This document shows positions 35,201-48,160 of a stretch of 64,000 bases of DNA, piece after piece. Source of the stretch: Limnoperna fortunei (taxonomy: Eukaryota > Mollusca > Bivalvia > Mytilida > Modiolidae); assembly GCA_944474755.1 (NCBI GenBank), contig OX104117.1:72392926-72456925 (forward strand), in the 5' to 3' direction. Below the pieces are notes generated by a model. The model was not told the DNA's origin and ran no database searches. It was given only the letters and a program-made list of their open reading frames with translations. Position 1 is the stretch's first letter, and each line of letters starts with the position of its first letter. Both the position numbers and the translations under genes were made by a program.

Positions 35201-38200
35201 AGCTGGAGGTGTTAGGTATGTAAGGGAGTCTAAGAGGGACATATTAGGCAGCTGGAAGTGTGAGGTATGTAAGGGAGTCTAAGAGGGACATATTAGGCAT
35301 CTGGAATTGTGAGGTATGTAAGGGAGTCTAAGAGGGACATATTAGGCAGCTGGAAGTGTGAGGTATGTAAGGGAGTCTAAGAGGTACATATTAGGCAGCT
35401 GGAAGTGTGAGGTATGTAAGGGAGTCTAAGAGGTACATATTAGGCAGCTGGAAGTGTTAGGTATGTAAGGGAGTCTAAGAGGTACATATTAGGCAGCTTG
35501 AAGTGTGAGGTATGTAAGGGAGTCTAAGAGGGACATGTTAGGCAGCTGGAGGTGTGAGGTATGTAAGGGAGTTTAAGAGGGACATATTAGGCAGCTGGAA
35601 GTGTGAGGTATGTAAGGGAGTCTAAGAGGTACATATTAGGCAGCTGGAAGTGTTAGGTATGTAAGGGAGTCCAAGACGGACATATTATGCAGCTGGAAGT
35701 GTTAGGTATGTAAGGGAGTCTAAGAGGGACATATTAGGCAGCTGGAGGTGTTAGGTATGTAAGGGAGTCTAAGAGGGACATATTAGGCAGCTGGAAGTGT
35801 GAGGTATGTAAGGGAGTCTAAGAGGGACATATTAGGCATCTGGAATTGTGAGGTATGTAAGGGAGTCTAAAAGGTACATATTAGGCAGCTGGAAGTGTTA
35901 GGTATGTAAGGGAGTCTAAGAGGTACATATTAGGCAGCTGGAAGTGTGAGGTATGTAAGGGAGTCTAAGAGGGACATATTAGGCAGCTGGAGGTGTTAGG
36001 TATGTAAGGGAGTCTAAGAGGGACATATTAGGCAGCTGGAAGTGTGAGGTATGTAAGGGAGTCTAAGAGGTACATATTAAGCAGCTGGAAGTGTTAGGTA
36101 TATAAGGGAGTCCAAGACGGACATATTAGGCAGCTGGAAGTGTGAGGTATGTAATGGAGTCTAAGAGGGACATATTAGGCAGCTGGAGGTGTTAGGTATG
36201 TAAGGGAGTCTAAGAGGGACATATTAGGCAGCTGGAAGTGTGAGGTATGTAAGGGAGTCTAAGAGGGACATATTAGGCATCTGGAATTGTGAGGTATGTA
36301 AGGGAGTCTAAAAGGTACATATTAGGCAGCTGGAAGTGTTAGGTATGTAAGGGAGTCCAAGATGGACATATTAGGCCGCTGAAAGTGTTAGGTATGTAAG
36401 GGTGTCCAAGATGGACATATTTGGCAGCTGGAAGTGTTAGGTATGTAAGGGAGTCTAAGAGGTACATATTAGGCAGCTGGAAGTGTTAGGTATGTAAGGG
36501 AGTCCAAGACGGACATATTAGCCAGCTGGAAGTGTTAGGTATGTAAGGGAGTCCAAGACGGACATATTAGGCAGCTGGAAGTGTTAGGTATGTAAGGGAG
36601 TCTAAGAGGGACATATTAGGCAGCTGGAGGTGTTAGGTATGTAAGGGAGTCTAAGAGGGACATATTAGGCAGCTGGAAGTGTTAGGTATGTAAGGGAGTC
36701 TAAGAGGTACATATTAGGCAGCTGGAAGTGTGAGGTATGTAAGGGAGTCCAAGACGGACATATTAGGCAACTGGAAGTGTGAGGTATGTAAGGGAGTCTA
36801 AGAGGGACATATTAGGCAGCTGGAGGTGTTAGGTATGTAAGGGAGTCTAAGAGGGACATATTAGGCAGCTGGAAGTGTTAGGTATGTAAGGGAGTCTAAG
36901 AGGGACATATTAGGCAGCTGGAAGTGTGAGGTATGTAAGGGAGTCTAAGAGGTACATATTAGGCAGCTGGAAGTGTTAGGTATGTAAGGGAGTCCAAGAC
37001 GGACATATTAGGCAGCTGGAAGTGTGAGGTATGTAAGGGAGTCTAAGAGGGACATATTAGGCAGCTGGAGGTATTAGGTATGTAAGGGAGTCTAAGAGGG
37101 ACATATTAGGCAGCTGGAAGTGTGAGGTATGTAAGGGAGTCTAAGAGGTACATATTAGGCAGCTGGAAGTGTTAGGTATATAAGGGAGTCCAAGACGGAC
37201 ATATTAGGCAGCTGGAAGTGTGAGGTATGTAAGGGAGTCTAAAAGGTACATATTAAGCAGCTGGAAGTGTTAGGTATGTAAGGGAGTCTAAGAGGTACAT
37301 ATTAGGCAGCTGGAAGTGTGAGGTATGTAAGGGAGTCTAAGAGGGACATATTAGGCAGCTGGAGGTGTTAGGTATGTAAGGGAGTCTAAGAGGGACATAT
37401 TAGGCAGCTGGAAGTGTGAGGTATGTAAGGGAGTCTGAGAGGTACATATTAGGCAGCTGGAAGTGTTAGGTATATAAGGGAGTCCAAGACGGACATATTA
37501 GGCAGCTGGAAGTGTGAGGTATGTAATGGAGTCTAAGAGGGACATATTAGGCAGCTGGAGGTGTTAGGCATGTAAGGGAGTCTAAGAGGGACATATTAGG
37601 CAGCTGGAAATGTGAGGTATTTAAGGGAGTCTAAGAGGGACATATTAGGCATCTGGAATTGTGAGGTATGTAAGGGAGTCTAAAAGGTACATATTAGGCA
37701 GCTGGAAGTGTTAGGTATGTAAGGGAGTCCAAGATGGACATATTAGGCCGCTGAAAGTGTTAGGTATGTAAGGGTGTCCAAGATGGACATATTTGGCAGC
37801 TGTAAGTGTTAGGTATGTAAGGGAGTCTAAGAGGTACATATTAGGCAGCTGGAAGTGTTAGGTATGTAAGGGAGTCCAAGACGGACATATTAGCCAGCTG
37901 GAAGTGTTAGGTATGTAAGGGAGTCCAAGACGGACATATTAGGCAGCTGGAAGTGTTAGGTATGTAAGGGAGTCTAAGAGGGACATATTAGGCAGCTGGA
38001 GGTGTTAGGTATGTAAGGGAGTCTAAGAGGGACATATTAGGCAGCTGGAAGTGTGAGGTATGTAAGGGAGTCTAAGAGGTACATATTAGGCAGCTGGAAG
38101 TGTTAGGTATGTAAGGGAGTCCAAGACGGACATATTAGGCAACTGGAAGTGTGAGGTATGTAAGGGAGTCTAAGAGGGACATATTAGGCAGCTGGAGGTG

Positions 38201-40822
38201 TTAGGTATGTAAGGGAGTCTAAGAGGGACATATTAGGCAGCTGGAAGTGTGAGGTATGTAAGGGAGTCTAAGAGGTACATATTAGGCAGCTGGAAGTGTT
38301 AGGTATGTAAGGGAGTCCAAGACGGACATATTAGACAGCTGGAAGTGTGCGGTATGTAAGGGAGTCTAAGAGGGACATATTAGGCAGCTGGAGGTGTTAG
38401 GTATGTAAGGGAGTCTAAGAGGGACATATTAGGCAGCTGGAAGTGTGAGGTATGTAAGGGAGTCTAAAAGGTACATATTAGGCAGCTGGAAGTGTGAGGT
38501 ATGTAAGGGAGTCCAAGACGGACATATTAGGCAGCTGGAAGTGTGAGGTATGTAAGAGAGTCTAAGAGGGACATATTAGGCAGCTGGAGGTTTTAGGTAT
38601 GTAAGGGAGTCTAAGAGGGACATATTAGGCAGCTGGAAGTGTGAGGTATGTAAGGGAGTCTATGAGGGACATATTAGGCATCCGGAATTGTGAGGTATGT
38701 AAGGGAGTCTAAAAGGTACATATTAGGCAGCTGGAAGTGTTAGGTATGTAAGGGAGTCCAAGATGGACATATTAGGCCGCTGAAAGTGTTAGGTATGTAA
38801 GGGTGTCCAAGATGGACATATTTGGCAGCTGGAAGTGTTAGGTATGTAAGGGAGTCTAAGAGGTACATATTAGGCAGCTGGAAGTGTTAGGTATGTAAGG
38901 GAGTCCAAGACGGACATATTAGGCAGCTGGAAGTGTTAGGTATGTAAGGGAGTCCAAGACGGACATATTAGGCAGCTGGAAGTGTTAGGTATGTAAGGGA
39001 GTCTAAGAGGGACATATTAGGCAGCTGGAGGTGTTAGGTATGTAAGGGAGTCTAAGAGGGACATATTAGGCAGCTGGAAGTGTGAGGTATGTAAGGGAGT
39101 CTAAGAGGTACATATTAGGCAGCTGGAAGTGTTAGGTATGTAAGGGAGTCCAAGACGGACATATTAGACAGCTGGAAGTGTGAGGTATGTAAGGGAGTCT
39201 AAGAGGGACATATTAGGCAGCTGGAGGTGTTAGGTATGTAAGGGAGTCTAAGAGGGACATATTAGGCAGCTGGAAGTGTGAGGTATGTAAGGGAGTCTAA
39301 AAGGTACATATTAGGCAGCTGGACGTGTTAGGTATGTAAGGGAGTCCAAGACGGACATATTAGGCAGCTGGAAGTGTTAGGTATGTAAGGGAGTCCAAGA
39401 CGGACATATAAGGCAGCTGGAAGTGTTAGGTATGTAAGGGAGTCTAAGAGGGACATATTAGGCAGCTGGAAGTGTGAGGTATGTAAGAGAGTCTAAGAGG
39501 GACATATTAGGCAGCTGGAGGTTTTAGGTATGTAAGGGAGTCTAAGAGGGACATATTAGGCAGCTGGAAGTGTGAGGTATGTAAGGGAGTCTATGAGGGA
39601 CATATTAGGCATCCGGAATTGTGAGGTATGTAAGGGAGTCTAAAAGGTACATATTAGGCAGCTGGAAGTGTTAGGTATGTAAGGGAGTCCAAGATGGACA
39701 TATTAGGCCGCTGAAAGTGTTAGGTATGTAAGGGTGTCCAAGATGGACATATTTGGCAGCTGGAAGTGTTAGGTATGTAAGGGAGTCTAAGAGGTACATA
39801 TTAGGCAGCTGGAAGTGTTAGGTATGTAAGGGAGTCCAAGACGGACATATTAGGCAGCTGGAAGTGTTAGGTATGTAAGGGAGTCCAAGACGGACATATT
39901 AGGCAGCTGGAAGTGTTAGGTATGTAAGGGAGTCTAAGAGGGACATATTAGGCAGCTGGAGGTGTTAGGTATGTAAGGGAGTCTAAGAGGGACATATTAG
40001 GCAGCTGGAAGTGTGAGGTATGTAAGGGAGTCTAAGAGGTACATATTAGGCAGCTGGAAGTGTTAGGTATGTAAGGGAGTCCAAGACGGACATATTAGAC
40101 AGCTGGAAGTGTGAGGTATGTAAGGGAGTCTAAGAGGGACATATTAGGCAGCTGGAGGTGTTAGGTATGTAAGGGAGTCTAAGAGGGACATATTAGGCAG
40201 CTGGAAGTGTGAGGTATGTAAGGGAGTCTAAAAGGTACATATTAGGCAGCTGGACGTGTTAGGTATGTAAGGGAGTCCAAGACGGACATATTAGGCAGCT
40301 GGAAGTGTTAGGTATGTAAGGGAGTCCAAGACGGACATATAAGGCAGCTGGAAGTGTTAGGTATGTAAGGGAGTCTAAGAGGGACATATTAGGCAGCTGG
40401 AAGTGTTAGGTATGTAAGGGAGTCTAAGAGGGACATATTAGGCATCTGGAATTGTGAGGTATGTAAGGGAGTCTTAAAGGTACATATTAGGCAGCTGGAA
40501 GTGTTAGGTATGTAAGGGAGTCTAAGAGGTACATATTAGGCAGCTGGAAGTGTTAGGTATGTAAGGGAGTCTAAGAGGGACATATTAGGCAGCTGGAAGT
40601 GTTAGGCATGTAAGGGAGTCTAAGAGGGACATATTATGCAGCTGGAAGTGTTAGGTATGTAAGGGAGTCTAAGAGGGACATATTAGGCATCTGGAATTGT
40701 GAGGTATGTAAGGGAGTCTAAAAGGTACATATTAGGCAGCTGGAAGTGTTAGGTATGTAAGGGAGTCTAAGAGGTACATATTAGGCAGCTGGAGGTGTTA
40801 GGTATGTAACGGATCCCAATAG
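32203..40822. repeat. 49-bp minisatellite, about 175 copies
   Basis: The unit runs GGTATGTAAGGGAGTCTAAG, then AGGGACATATTAGGCAGCTG, then GAAGTGTTA (49 bp), 8.6 kb in all. On the plus strand nearly every unit has TTAG|GTATGTAAG or TGAG|GTATGTAAG, a good donor-like site. The right part has higher-order structure: a rare variant with GGCCGCTGAAAGTG occurs at 36374, 37746, 38775 and 39706, spaced 1372, 1029 and 931 bp, that is 28, 21 and 19 units exactly. Stops are frequent in all frames, so no protein is encoded. Confidence 0.97.
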
Positions 40823-41014
40823 GGTGATATAAGAATATGGTAGAAAGAACTTTCTTAACTCAAGATTGACTTTTTATCTCCTTTTAATCTTCATGAAACT
40901 TGGTAAGACATGTATTATATTGCTATAGATGCTCTCGAAATTTGACTCAAAATATGAATATCTAAACCCTTCAAATACCTCCCTTTTTTACTTTTTAAAT
41001 ACCTCCAACATTAA
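40823..41014. other. Unique flank of the 49-bp array
   Basis: Nothing recognisable. Confidence 0.5.
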
Positions 41015-41160
41015 TTTACAAGGATTGCCAGTTTCAATAGTCGAGGGTTTTTACCAGGTACTTCGGCTTCATTTTCCAATATAAACTGATCGCAACGATA
41101 TAGCTCAAAAATTGCCGAAAGTGGCGTTAAATCCTCATTTTCAAAAAAACAAACAAAATA
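41015..41160 (+). mobile_element. SINE tail fragment
   Basis: Contains ACAAGGATTGCCAGTTTC, TATAAACTGATCGCAACGATATAGC and ATTGCCGAAAGTGGCGTTAAAT, the body and tail of the SINE family seen at 23963. The head is missing. Confidence 0.75.
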
Positions 41161-42600
41161 CATACATGTGCACTATTAAGTTTTAGATTGTCAACCATAC
41201 TCTCCCCACCCCGAAACAGTCAAGTTTAGTTTCATACGACTCCCCGCCGATTCATTGAAGCAACGACCACAGCGGATCGTGTTTGGCTGGCAAATGATCC
41301 AAAAAGACATAATTTTATCATCTAAACAATTGAGTAATCTAGTGAAATGTCAAACATACATCACTTGTTTGTTCAGTATACTTCAGTATGAGCTTGACAT
41401 CATCATCTCAAAAACAAGAAAAATGAAAAAATATATAACTAACATGTAGTTGGTAATTCACATACGTACAGTGTGTTATTTTGAGGCAAGATTTAACAAA
41501 ACAATGTTCCTGATCGATTCTGACTTCTCCCTTTATTTTATAGTTTCTTCCATTTTGGTTGACCGGCTGCTAAAGAGTTATTTATTAGCATATCAGCAGA
41601 TACAATTCGTTATAAGGCAGTGCAAGTCAGTCATACATCGCATGGGAACCTTTGACTTCGACATTTCTCACTTCTGTAATAGTCCAACATAACCGTCCTC
41701 GGACATTTTTTATTGGTCTCTATGGTAATTATCACTACTTCCTGTTCATCTTAAGTTTTCTGTTTACATGCAAACATAGAATAAGATATCAAATCAAAAT
41801 TATTAGAATTACATTAGTTTCTGAAAATAAAAAGTTCAATAATGGAGTTTTGATGATAAATATATTTGTACGATGCCGACGTTACCATGGTTACCATACA
41901 TTTCTCTTGGGATATCATTTGATGATGATTGTTTATGATATTCTCACATTTCTGCTTAAGATGAACGTGTTTTAGGAACAAAATGAAGGATAATTTTACA
42001 ATAAAGATATCGGCGTTTTGTACTAGATGTTGTAAATTTTAAAATCAACAGCAACATGTTAGTGTAGAAATTAAAGATAAACACGATGAAGACAAATTAT
42101 TACAAGGGTTTCGGGAAATTTTTGAAACGTAGTTTTCTGTAGTATCAAAATGACAACTTGAACGCATGCCATATCCTATAATGTATTAGCACTTTAGGTT
42201 GCACTTTTGTCAGCCATGGCTATCTTTTAAATCTAGAACGCGGACACAATTAATAAGCACAAGACAACAGCATGGAATGTATTAATTTACCAAAAACGTT
42301 TTCTCTATCCACCGATTCTGATTTGGAATATCATTGGCGATGGTACACATAGATTTATATTGCACGTCTTTTCTATTTCAAAGCAAAGCAAAACAAATGG
42401 TTAAATAGTAAAATTGAAACTTTTCATGATGACATTGAGTTTTAACCGGTCTACAATCGCCCTACAAAATATAAATCTCCATTTTTTGCTTTTCTATGCA
42501 TTATATTGTACTAAATGATTTGACTGAATACGACGTATTATTTTTATGGGAATAAAATACATGTTCCTAGACTTTTAAATGGCTTAAAAATAAATATAAT
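41161..42600. other. Stretch with no recognisable gene
   Basis: Several short plus-strand ORFs (41255-41449, 41450-41692, 41652-41975) lack domains, splice-site support and family similarity. Confidence 0.5.
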
Positions 42601-42604
42601 ATAA

Positions 42605-42875
42605 AAATGGCGAAAAGGCGGGCCTATAAACTGTAAATTTCAGAGCTCCGGGGTTATGCTAAAAGTTTAATAAAAAATGCAGACCTATAGTAAATTGCAT
42701 GTGTAAGTGGCTTAAACGTAACTTAGAAAGTCGGACCTGTAAACTGCACAATTTATGGGTCTGGGGCTATTAAATTAATAAAAACGCGGACTAGTATGGA
42801 TTCGGACATTAAATTTATTAGAAAGGCGGACATATAAACTGTACATTTTATAAGTCTGGCGCTCTTCTTAACAAA
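42605..42875. repeat. Diverged tandem repeat, ~100-115 bp period, three copies
   Basis: GGCGGGCCTATAAACTG, GTCGGACCTGTAAACTG and GGCGGACATATAAACTG start three related blocks, each followed by a GGGTCTGGGGCT-like stretch. A further GGACCTATAAGTATAG occurs near 43380. Old and degraded. Confidence 0.6.
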
Positions 42876-44072
42876 AACACTAAATCTGGTGGGAGCTTAC
42901 GTCCGTACTACTGACTACATAATAGTTTCAGGGTTGTAACACATAGGGTTGTGATAAATTTCTAGAAGTGAGTGTGATTAAGGTTTATATCCCATGGAAC
43001 GGTAATCTTACACATAACTGCAAAATATTTAATTATAAACGAATGTGTGTTATCACAGATAGAGAAGAATCCCGTTATCACAGATAGAGAAGAATCCAAC
43101 CATATCATAATAATTACTTGCCGATTCTCAAATAGGCAGCAGGGACATTTTAAAAATACTTACAAGGTTTGTTCTGTATGTTAAAAATATATATTTCCAA
43201 GTTTAACAATGATCATGTTCAACCGCAGGTCTATCAGTCTTAAAAGAAAACTGAAGAACACATATTGCCAAGAGTTGAAAAAGGCCAGTTAAATTGGTAT
43301 TGTTAAAGGTAATTTGCAATGTTTATATTAAAAGAAAAATAGTCTTTACAGTGGAATTACTTTTATTTCGTTACAACCCGGACCTATAAGTATAGAAAAT
43401 ACTGGATCGAAAGCGGACCCAAATGTTAATAATACGGGTCCGGGTCCGGGACCTGTAATTATACGACACCGGTCTAGAAAATCAGGGTATCATGACTTTC
43501 ACTGGATCCAGTTATTATGGTTCTTTGTCAATTTCAAATTCCATCAAAACTTTCCCTTCCTAACATTTTCGTTACGCTTTACGGTCGTTGTATTTATAAA
43601 GGCAAACACAATGAATTACTAGTAGTTTTTTTAATGTGTTAAATGTTCACTTGTTTTAATTTGTAATTAGGGTCTCAAGTTATCTGCGTTAATTGTGTTT
43701 TTTTCTGAATTTTTAGAAACCTGCCGAATTTCAGCCATTGAACAAAGCTTGCGTTTGTGTACACAATCTTAGACTTGATTTTAACATTCACAAGTCTCAT
43801 CGACAATTTTTTCTATACGGCTCCTGGCAGTTATTTTTCTACATGTGGTTTAATTGAGAATATCTTAAATTATACCCAATTGGTGTAAACAGTATTCCAC
43901 GCGGAATACTACCGGTGTGTTGCTGCTGGAATTCAGTAACGCATAGAGCAGCCTTCACAAATGAGTGCAATGTTTTGTTAACCAGTCTCCATATTCCGAT
44001 ATTAACAAGTGACAAGAAAAGATTATTTTTGCCAACGTTGGTTCGGTCATTTGCAATTGTTCATTTAAACAT
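42876..44072. other. Stretch with no recognisable gene
   Basis: Includes a direct duplication of GTTATCACAGATAGAGAAGA at about 43050 and 43074. An ORF opening at 43915 runs into the 46-bp array only because the array lacks plus-strand stops. Confidence 0.5.
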
Positions 44073-47000
44073 TACAGACAAGGTTGGTCCTGTTTCCAAA
44101 CAAAACGTCATACAACATTACAGACAAGGTTGGTCCTGTTTCCAAACAAAACGTCATACAACATTACAGACAAGGTTGGTCCTGTTTCCAAACAAAACGT
44201 CATACAACATCACAGACAAGGTTGGTCCTGTATCCAAACGAAACGTCATACAACATCACAGACAAGGTTGGTCCTGTATCCAAATGAAACGTCATACAAC
44301 ATCACAGACAAGGTTGGTCCTGTTTCCAAACGAAACGTCATACAACATTACAGACAAGGTTGGTCCTGTATCCAAACGAAACGTCATACAACATTACAGA
44401 CAAGGTTGGTCCTGTTTCCAAACGAAACGTCATACAACATCACAGACAAGGTTGGTCCTGTATCCAAATGAAACGTCATACAACATCACAGACACAGTTG
44501 GTCCTGTATCCAAACAAAACGTCATACAACATCACAGACAAGGTTGGTCCTGTATCCAAACGAAACGTCATACAACATCACAGACAAGGTTGGTCCTGTT
44601 TCCAAACAAAACGTCATACAACATCACAGACAAGGTTGGTCCTGTTTCCAAACAAAACGTCATACAACATCACAGACAAGGTTGGTCCTGTATCCAAACA
44701 AAACGTCATACAACATCACAGACAAGGTTGGTCCTGTTTCCAAACAAAACGTCATACAACATCACAGACAAGGTTGGTCCTGTTTCCAAACAAAACGTCA
44801 TACAACATCACAGACAAGGTTGGTCCTGTTTCCAAACAAAACGTCATACAACATCACAGACAAGGTTGGTCCTGTTTCCAAACGAAACGTCATACAACAT
44901 CACAGACAAGGTTGGTCCTGTTTCCAAACAAAACGTCATACAACATCACAGAAAAGGTTGGTCCTGTTTCCAAACGAAACGTCATACAACATTACAGACA
45001 AGGTTGGTCCTGTATCCAAATGAAACGTCATACAACATTACAGACAAGGTTGGTCCTGTATCCAAATGAAACGTCATACAACATCACAGACAAGGTTGGT
45101 CCTGTTTCCAAACAAAACGTCATACAACATCACAGACAAGGTTGGTCCTGTTTCCAAACGAAACGTCATACAACATCACAGACAAGGTTGGTCCTGTTTC
45201 CAAACAAAACGTCATACAACATCACAGACAAGGTTGGTCCTGTTTCCAAACGAAACGTCATACAACATTACAGACAAGGTTGGTCCTGTATCCAAATGAA
45301 ACGTCATACAACATCACAGACAAGGTTGGTCCTGTTTCCAAACAAAACGTCATACAACATCACAGACAAGGTTGGTCCTGTATCCAAACGAAACGTCATA
45401 CAACATTACAGACAAGGTTGGTCCTGTATCCAAATGAAACGTCATACAACATTACAGACAAGGTTGGTCCTGTTTCCAAACGAAACGTCATACAACATCA
45501 CAGACAAGGTTGGTCCTGTATCCAAACAAAACGTCATACAACATTACAGACAAGGTTGCTCCTGTATCCAAATGAAACGTCATACAACATCACAGACAAG
45601 GTTGGTCCTGTTTCCAAACAAAACGTCATACAACATCACAGACAAGGTTGGTCCTGTTTCCAAACAAAACGTCATACAACATTACAGACAAGGTTGGTCC
45701 TGTATCCAAATGAAACGTCATACAACATCACAGACAAGGTTGGTCCTGTATCCAAATGAAACGTCATACCACATTACAGACAAGGTTGGTCCTGTATCCA
45801 AATGAAACGTCATACCACATCACAGACAAGGTTGGTCCTGTATCCAAACGAAACGTCATACAACATCACAGACAAGGTTGGTCCTGTTTCCAAACAAAAC
45901 GTCATACAACATTACAGACAAGGTTGGTCCTGTATCCAAATGAAACGTCATACAACATCACAGACAAGGTTGGTCCTGTATCCAAATGAAACGTCATACA
46001 ACATCACAGACAAGGTTGGTCCTGTATCCAAACGAAACGTCATACAACATCACAGACAAGGTTGGTCCTGTTTCCAAACAAAACGTCATACAACATCACA
46101 GACAAGGTTGGTCCTGTTTCCAAACGAAACGTCATACAACATTACAGACAAGGTTGGTCCTGTTTCCAAACAAAACGTCATACAACATCACAGACAAAGT
46201 TGGTCCTGTATCCAAATGAAACGTCATACAACATCACAGACAAGGTTGGTCCTGTATCCAAACGAAACGTCATACAGCATTACAGACAAGGTTGGTCCTG
46301 TTTCCAAACAAAACGTCATACAACATCACAGACAAGGTTGGTCCTGTATCCAAACAAAACGTCATACAACATCACAGACAAGGTTGGTCCTGTTTCCAAA
46401 CGAAACGTCATACAGCATTACAGACAAGGTTGGTCCTGTTTCCAAACAAAACGTCATACAACATCACAGACAAGGTTGGTCCTGTTTCCAAACAAAACGT
46501 CATACAACATCACAGACAAGGTTGGTCCTGTTTCCAAACAAAACGTCATACAACATCACAGACAAGGTTGGTCCTGTTTCCAAACGAAACGTCATACAAC
46601 ATCACAGACAAGGTTGGTCCTGTATCCAAACGAAACGTCATACAACATTACAGACAAGGTTGGTCCTGTATCCAAACGAAACGTCATACAACATTACAGA
46701 CAAGGTTGGTCCTGTATCCAAACAAAACGTCATACAACATCACAGACAAGGTTGGTCCTGTATCCAAATGAAACGTCATACAACATCACAGACAAGGTTG
46801 GTCCTGTTTCCAAACAAAACGTCATACAACATCACAGACAAGGTTGGTCCTGTATCCAAATGAAACGTCATACAACATCACAGACAAGGTTGGTCCTGTA
46901 TCCAAATGAAACGTCATACAACATCACAGACAAGGTTGGTCCTGTATCCAAATGAAACGTCATACAACATCACAGACACAGTTGGTCCTGTATCCAAACA

Positions 47001-47655
47001 AAACGTCATACAACATTACAGACAAGGTTGGTCCTGTATCCAAATGAAACGTCATACAACATCACAGACAAGGTTGGTCCTGTTTCCAAACAAAACGTCA
47101 TACAACATCACAGACAAGGTTGGTCCTGTTTCCAAACAAAACGTCATACAACATCACAGACAAGGTTGGTCCTGTTTCCAAACAAAACGTCATACAACAT
47201 TACAGACAAGGTTGGTCCTGTTTCCAAACAAAACGTCATACAACATTACAGACAAGGTTGGTCCTGTATCCAAACAAAACGTCATACAACATCACAGACA
47301 AGGTTGGTCCTGTTTCCAAACAAAACGTCATACAACATCACAGACACAGTTGGTCCTGTATCCAAACAAAACGTCATACAACATCACAGACAAGGTTGGT
47401 CCTGTTTCCAAACAAAACGTCATACAACATTACAGACAAGGTTGGTCCTGTTTCCAAACAAAACGTCATACAACATCACAGACACAGTTGGTCCTGTATC
47501 CAAACAAAACGTCATACAACATCACAGACAAGGTTGGTCCTGTTTCCAAACAAAACGTCATACAACATTACAGACAAGGTTGGTCCTGTTTCCAAACAAA
47601 ACGTCATACAACATCACAGACAAGGTTGGTCCTGTTTCCAAACAAAATGTCATTT
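44073..47655. repeat. 46-bp minisatellite, about 78 copies, open in all plus frames
   Basis: The unit is CATTACAGACAAGGTTGG, then TCCTGTTTCCAAACAAAA, then CGTCATACAA (46 bp), with a few recurring variants (ATCACAG, TATCCAAATG, AACGAAACG). No stop occurs in any plus frame and 46 is not a multiple of three. So each frame encodes the same 46-residue periodic peptide in a different phase, giving overlapping ORFs of 384, 481, 353, 297 and 280 codons. The minus strand has frequent stops. Copies are very similar, implying recent expansion. No evidence of translation. Confidence 0.96.
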
Positions 47656-47764
47656 CTTTGTTATTTACTCTATCATTATATTCAGTCTAGACAGAAAAGC
47701 ATCGCGATGATTTTAAAAAGTAAAGATGAAAAAATAAATCATGCATAAAATAAAAAAACATTGC

Positions 47765-47918
47765 AATACTTAAAGCATCTCGATGCTTTTCAAAAGTATC
47801 GCGATGCTTTTCAAGAGTATCGCGATTTTTTAAACAAGTGTTGCGATGCTTTTAACAAGTATCGCGATGCTTTTAAAAAGTACTATCGCGATGCTTTTAA
47901 TAAATATCTCGATAATAA
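47765..47918. repeat. Short tandem repeat with TATCGCGAT palindromes
   Basis: About seven units of 20-27 bp built on GTATCGCGATGCTTTTNAANAA. Each intact unit contains the self-complementary ATCGCGAT. A 64-codon plus frame (47761-47955) reads a repeated KYRDAF(N/Q)K peptide; too short and unsupported to call a gene. Confidence 0.8.
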
Positions 47919-47994
47919 AATGCAAGCTGTTAGAAACATCACAATTGTGACATGAACTGCCACTGATTAAACACTATTCTGGTGCATCTTACCC

Positions 47995-48160
47995 TTTTGG
48001 ACAAGCGTGAAGGTAGTTATTTATCTGCCATTGATCACCGGGGTAGCAGTTCTAAAGTTTTCGAGTTCGAACCTAACTGCTGGTAGATAATGCTTGCCTC
48101 CAACGTCATAATACAGCTGAAAATTGCTAAAAAGCGACCATATAAAACAACAAACACAAT
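47995..48160 (+). mobile_element. SINE copy (degraded)
   Basis: Has a B-box-like TCGAGTTCGAACCTAACTG and the family tail ATACAGCTGAAAATTGCTAAAAAGCG. Related to 23963-24213 but more diverged. Confidence 0.55.

Noticed and set aside
32203..40822. CRISPR-like regular repeats
   Set aside because: Units are contiguous without unique spacers; the setting is a eukaryotic genome, so this is a minisatellite.
43915..47748. Overlapping plus-strand ORFs of up to 481 codons
   Set aside because: All arise from the stop-free 46-bp unit read in three phases; no splice or start signals set one apart.
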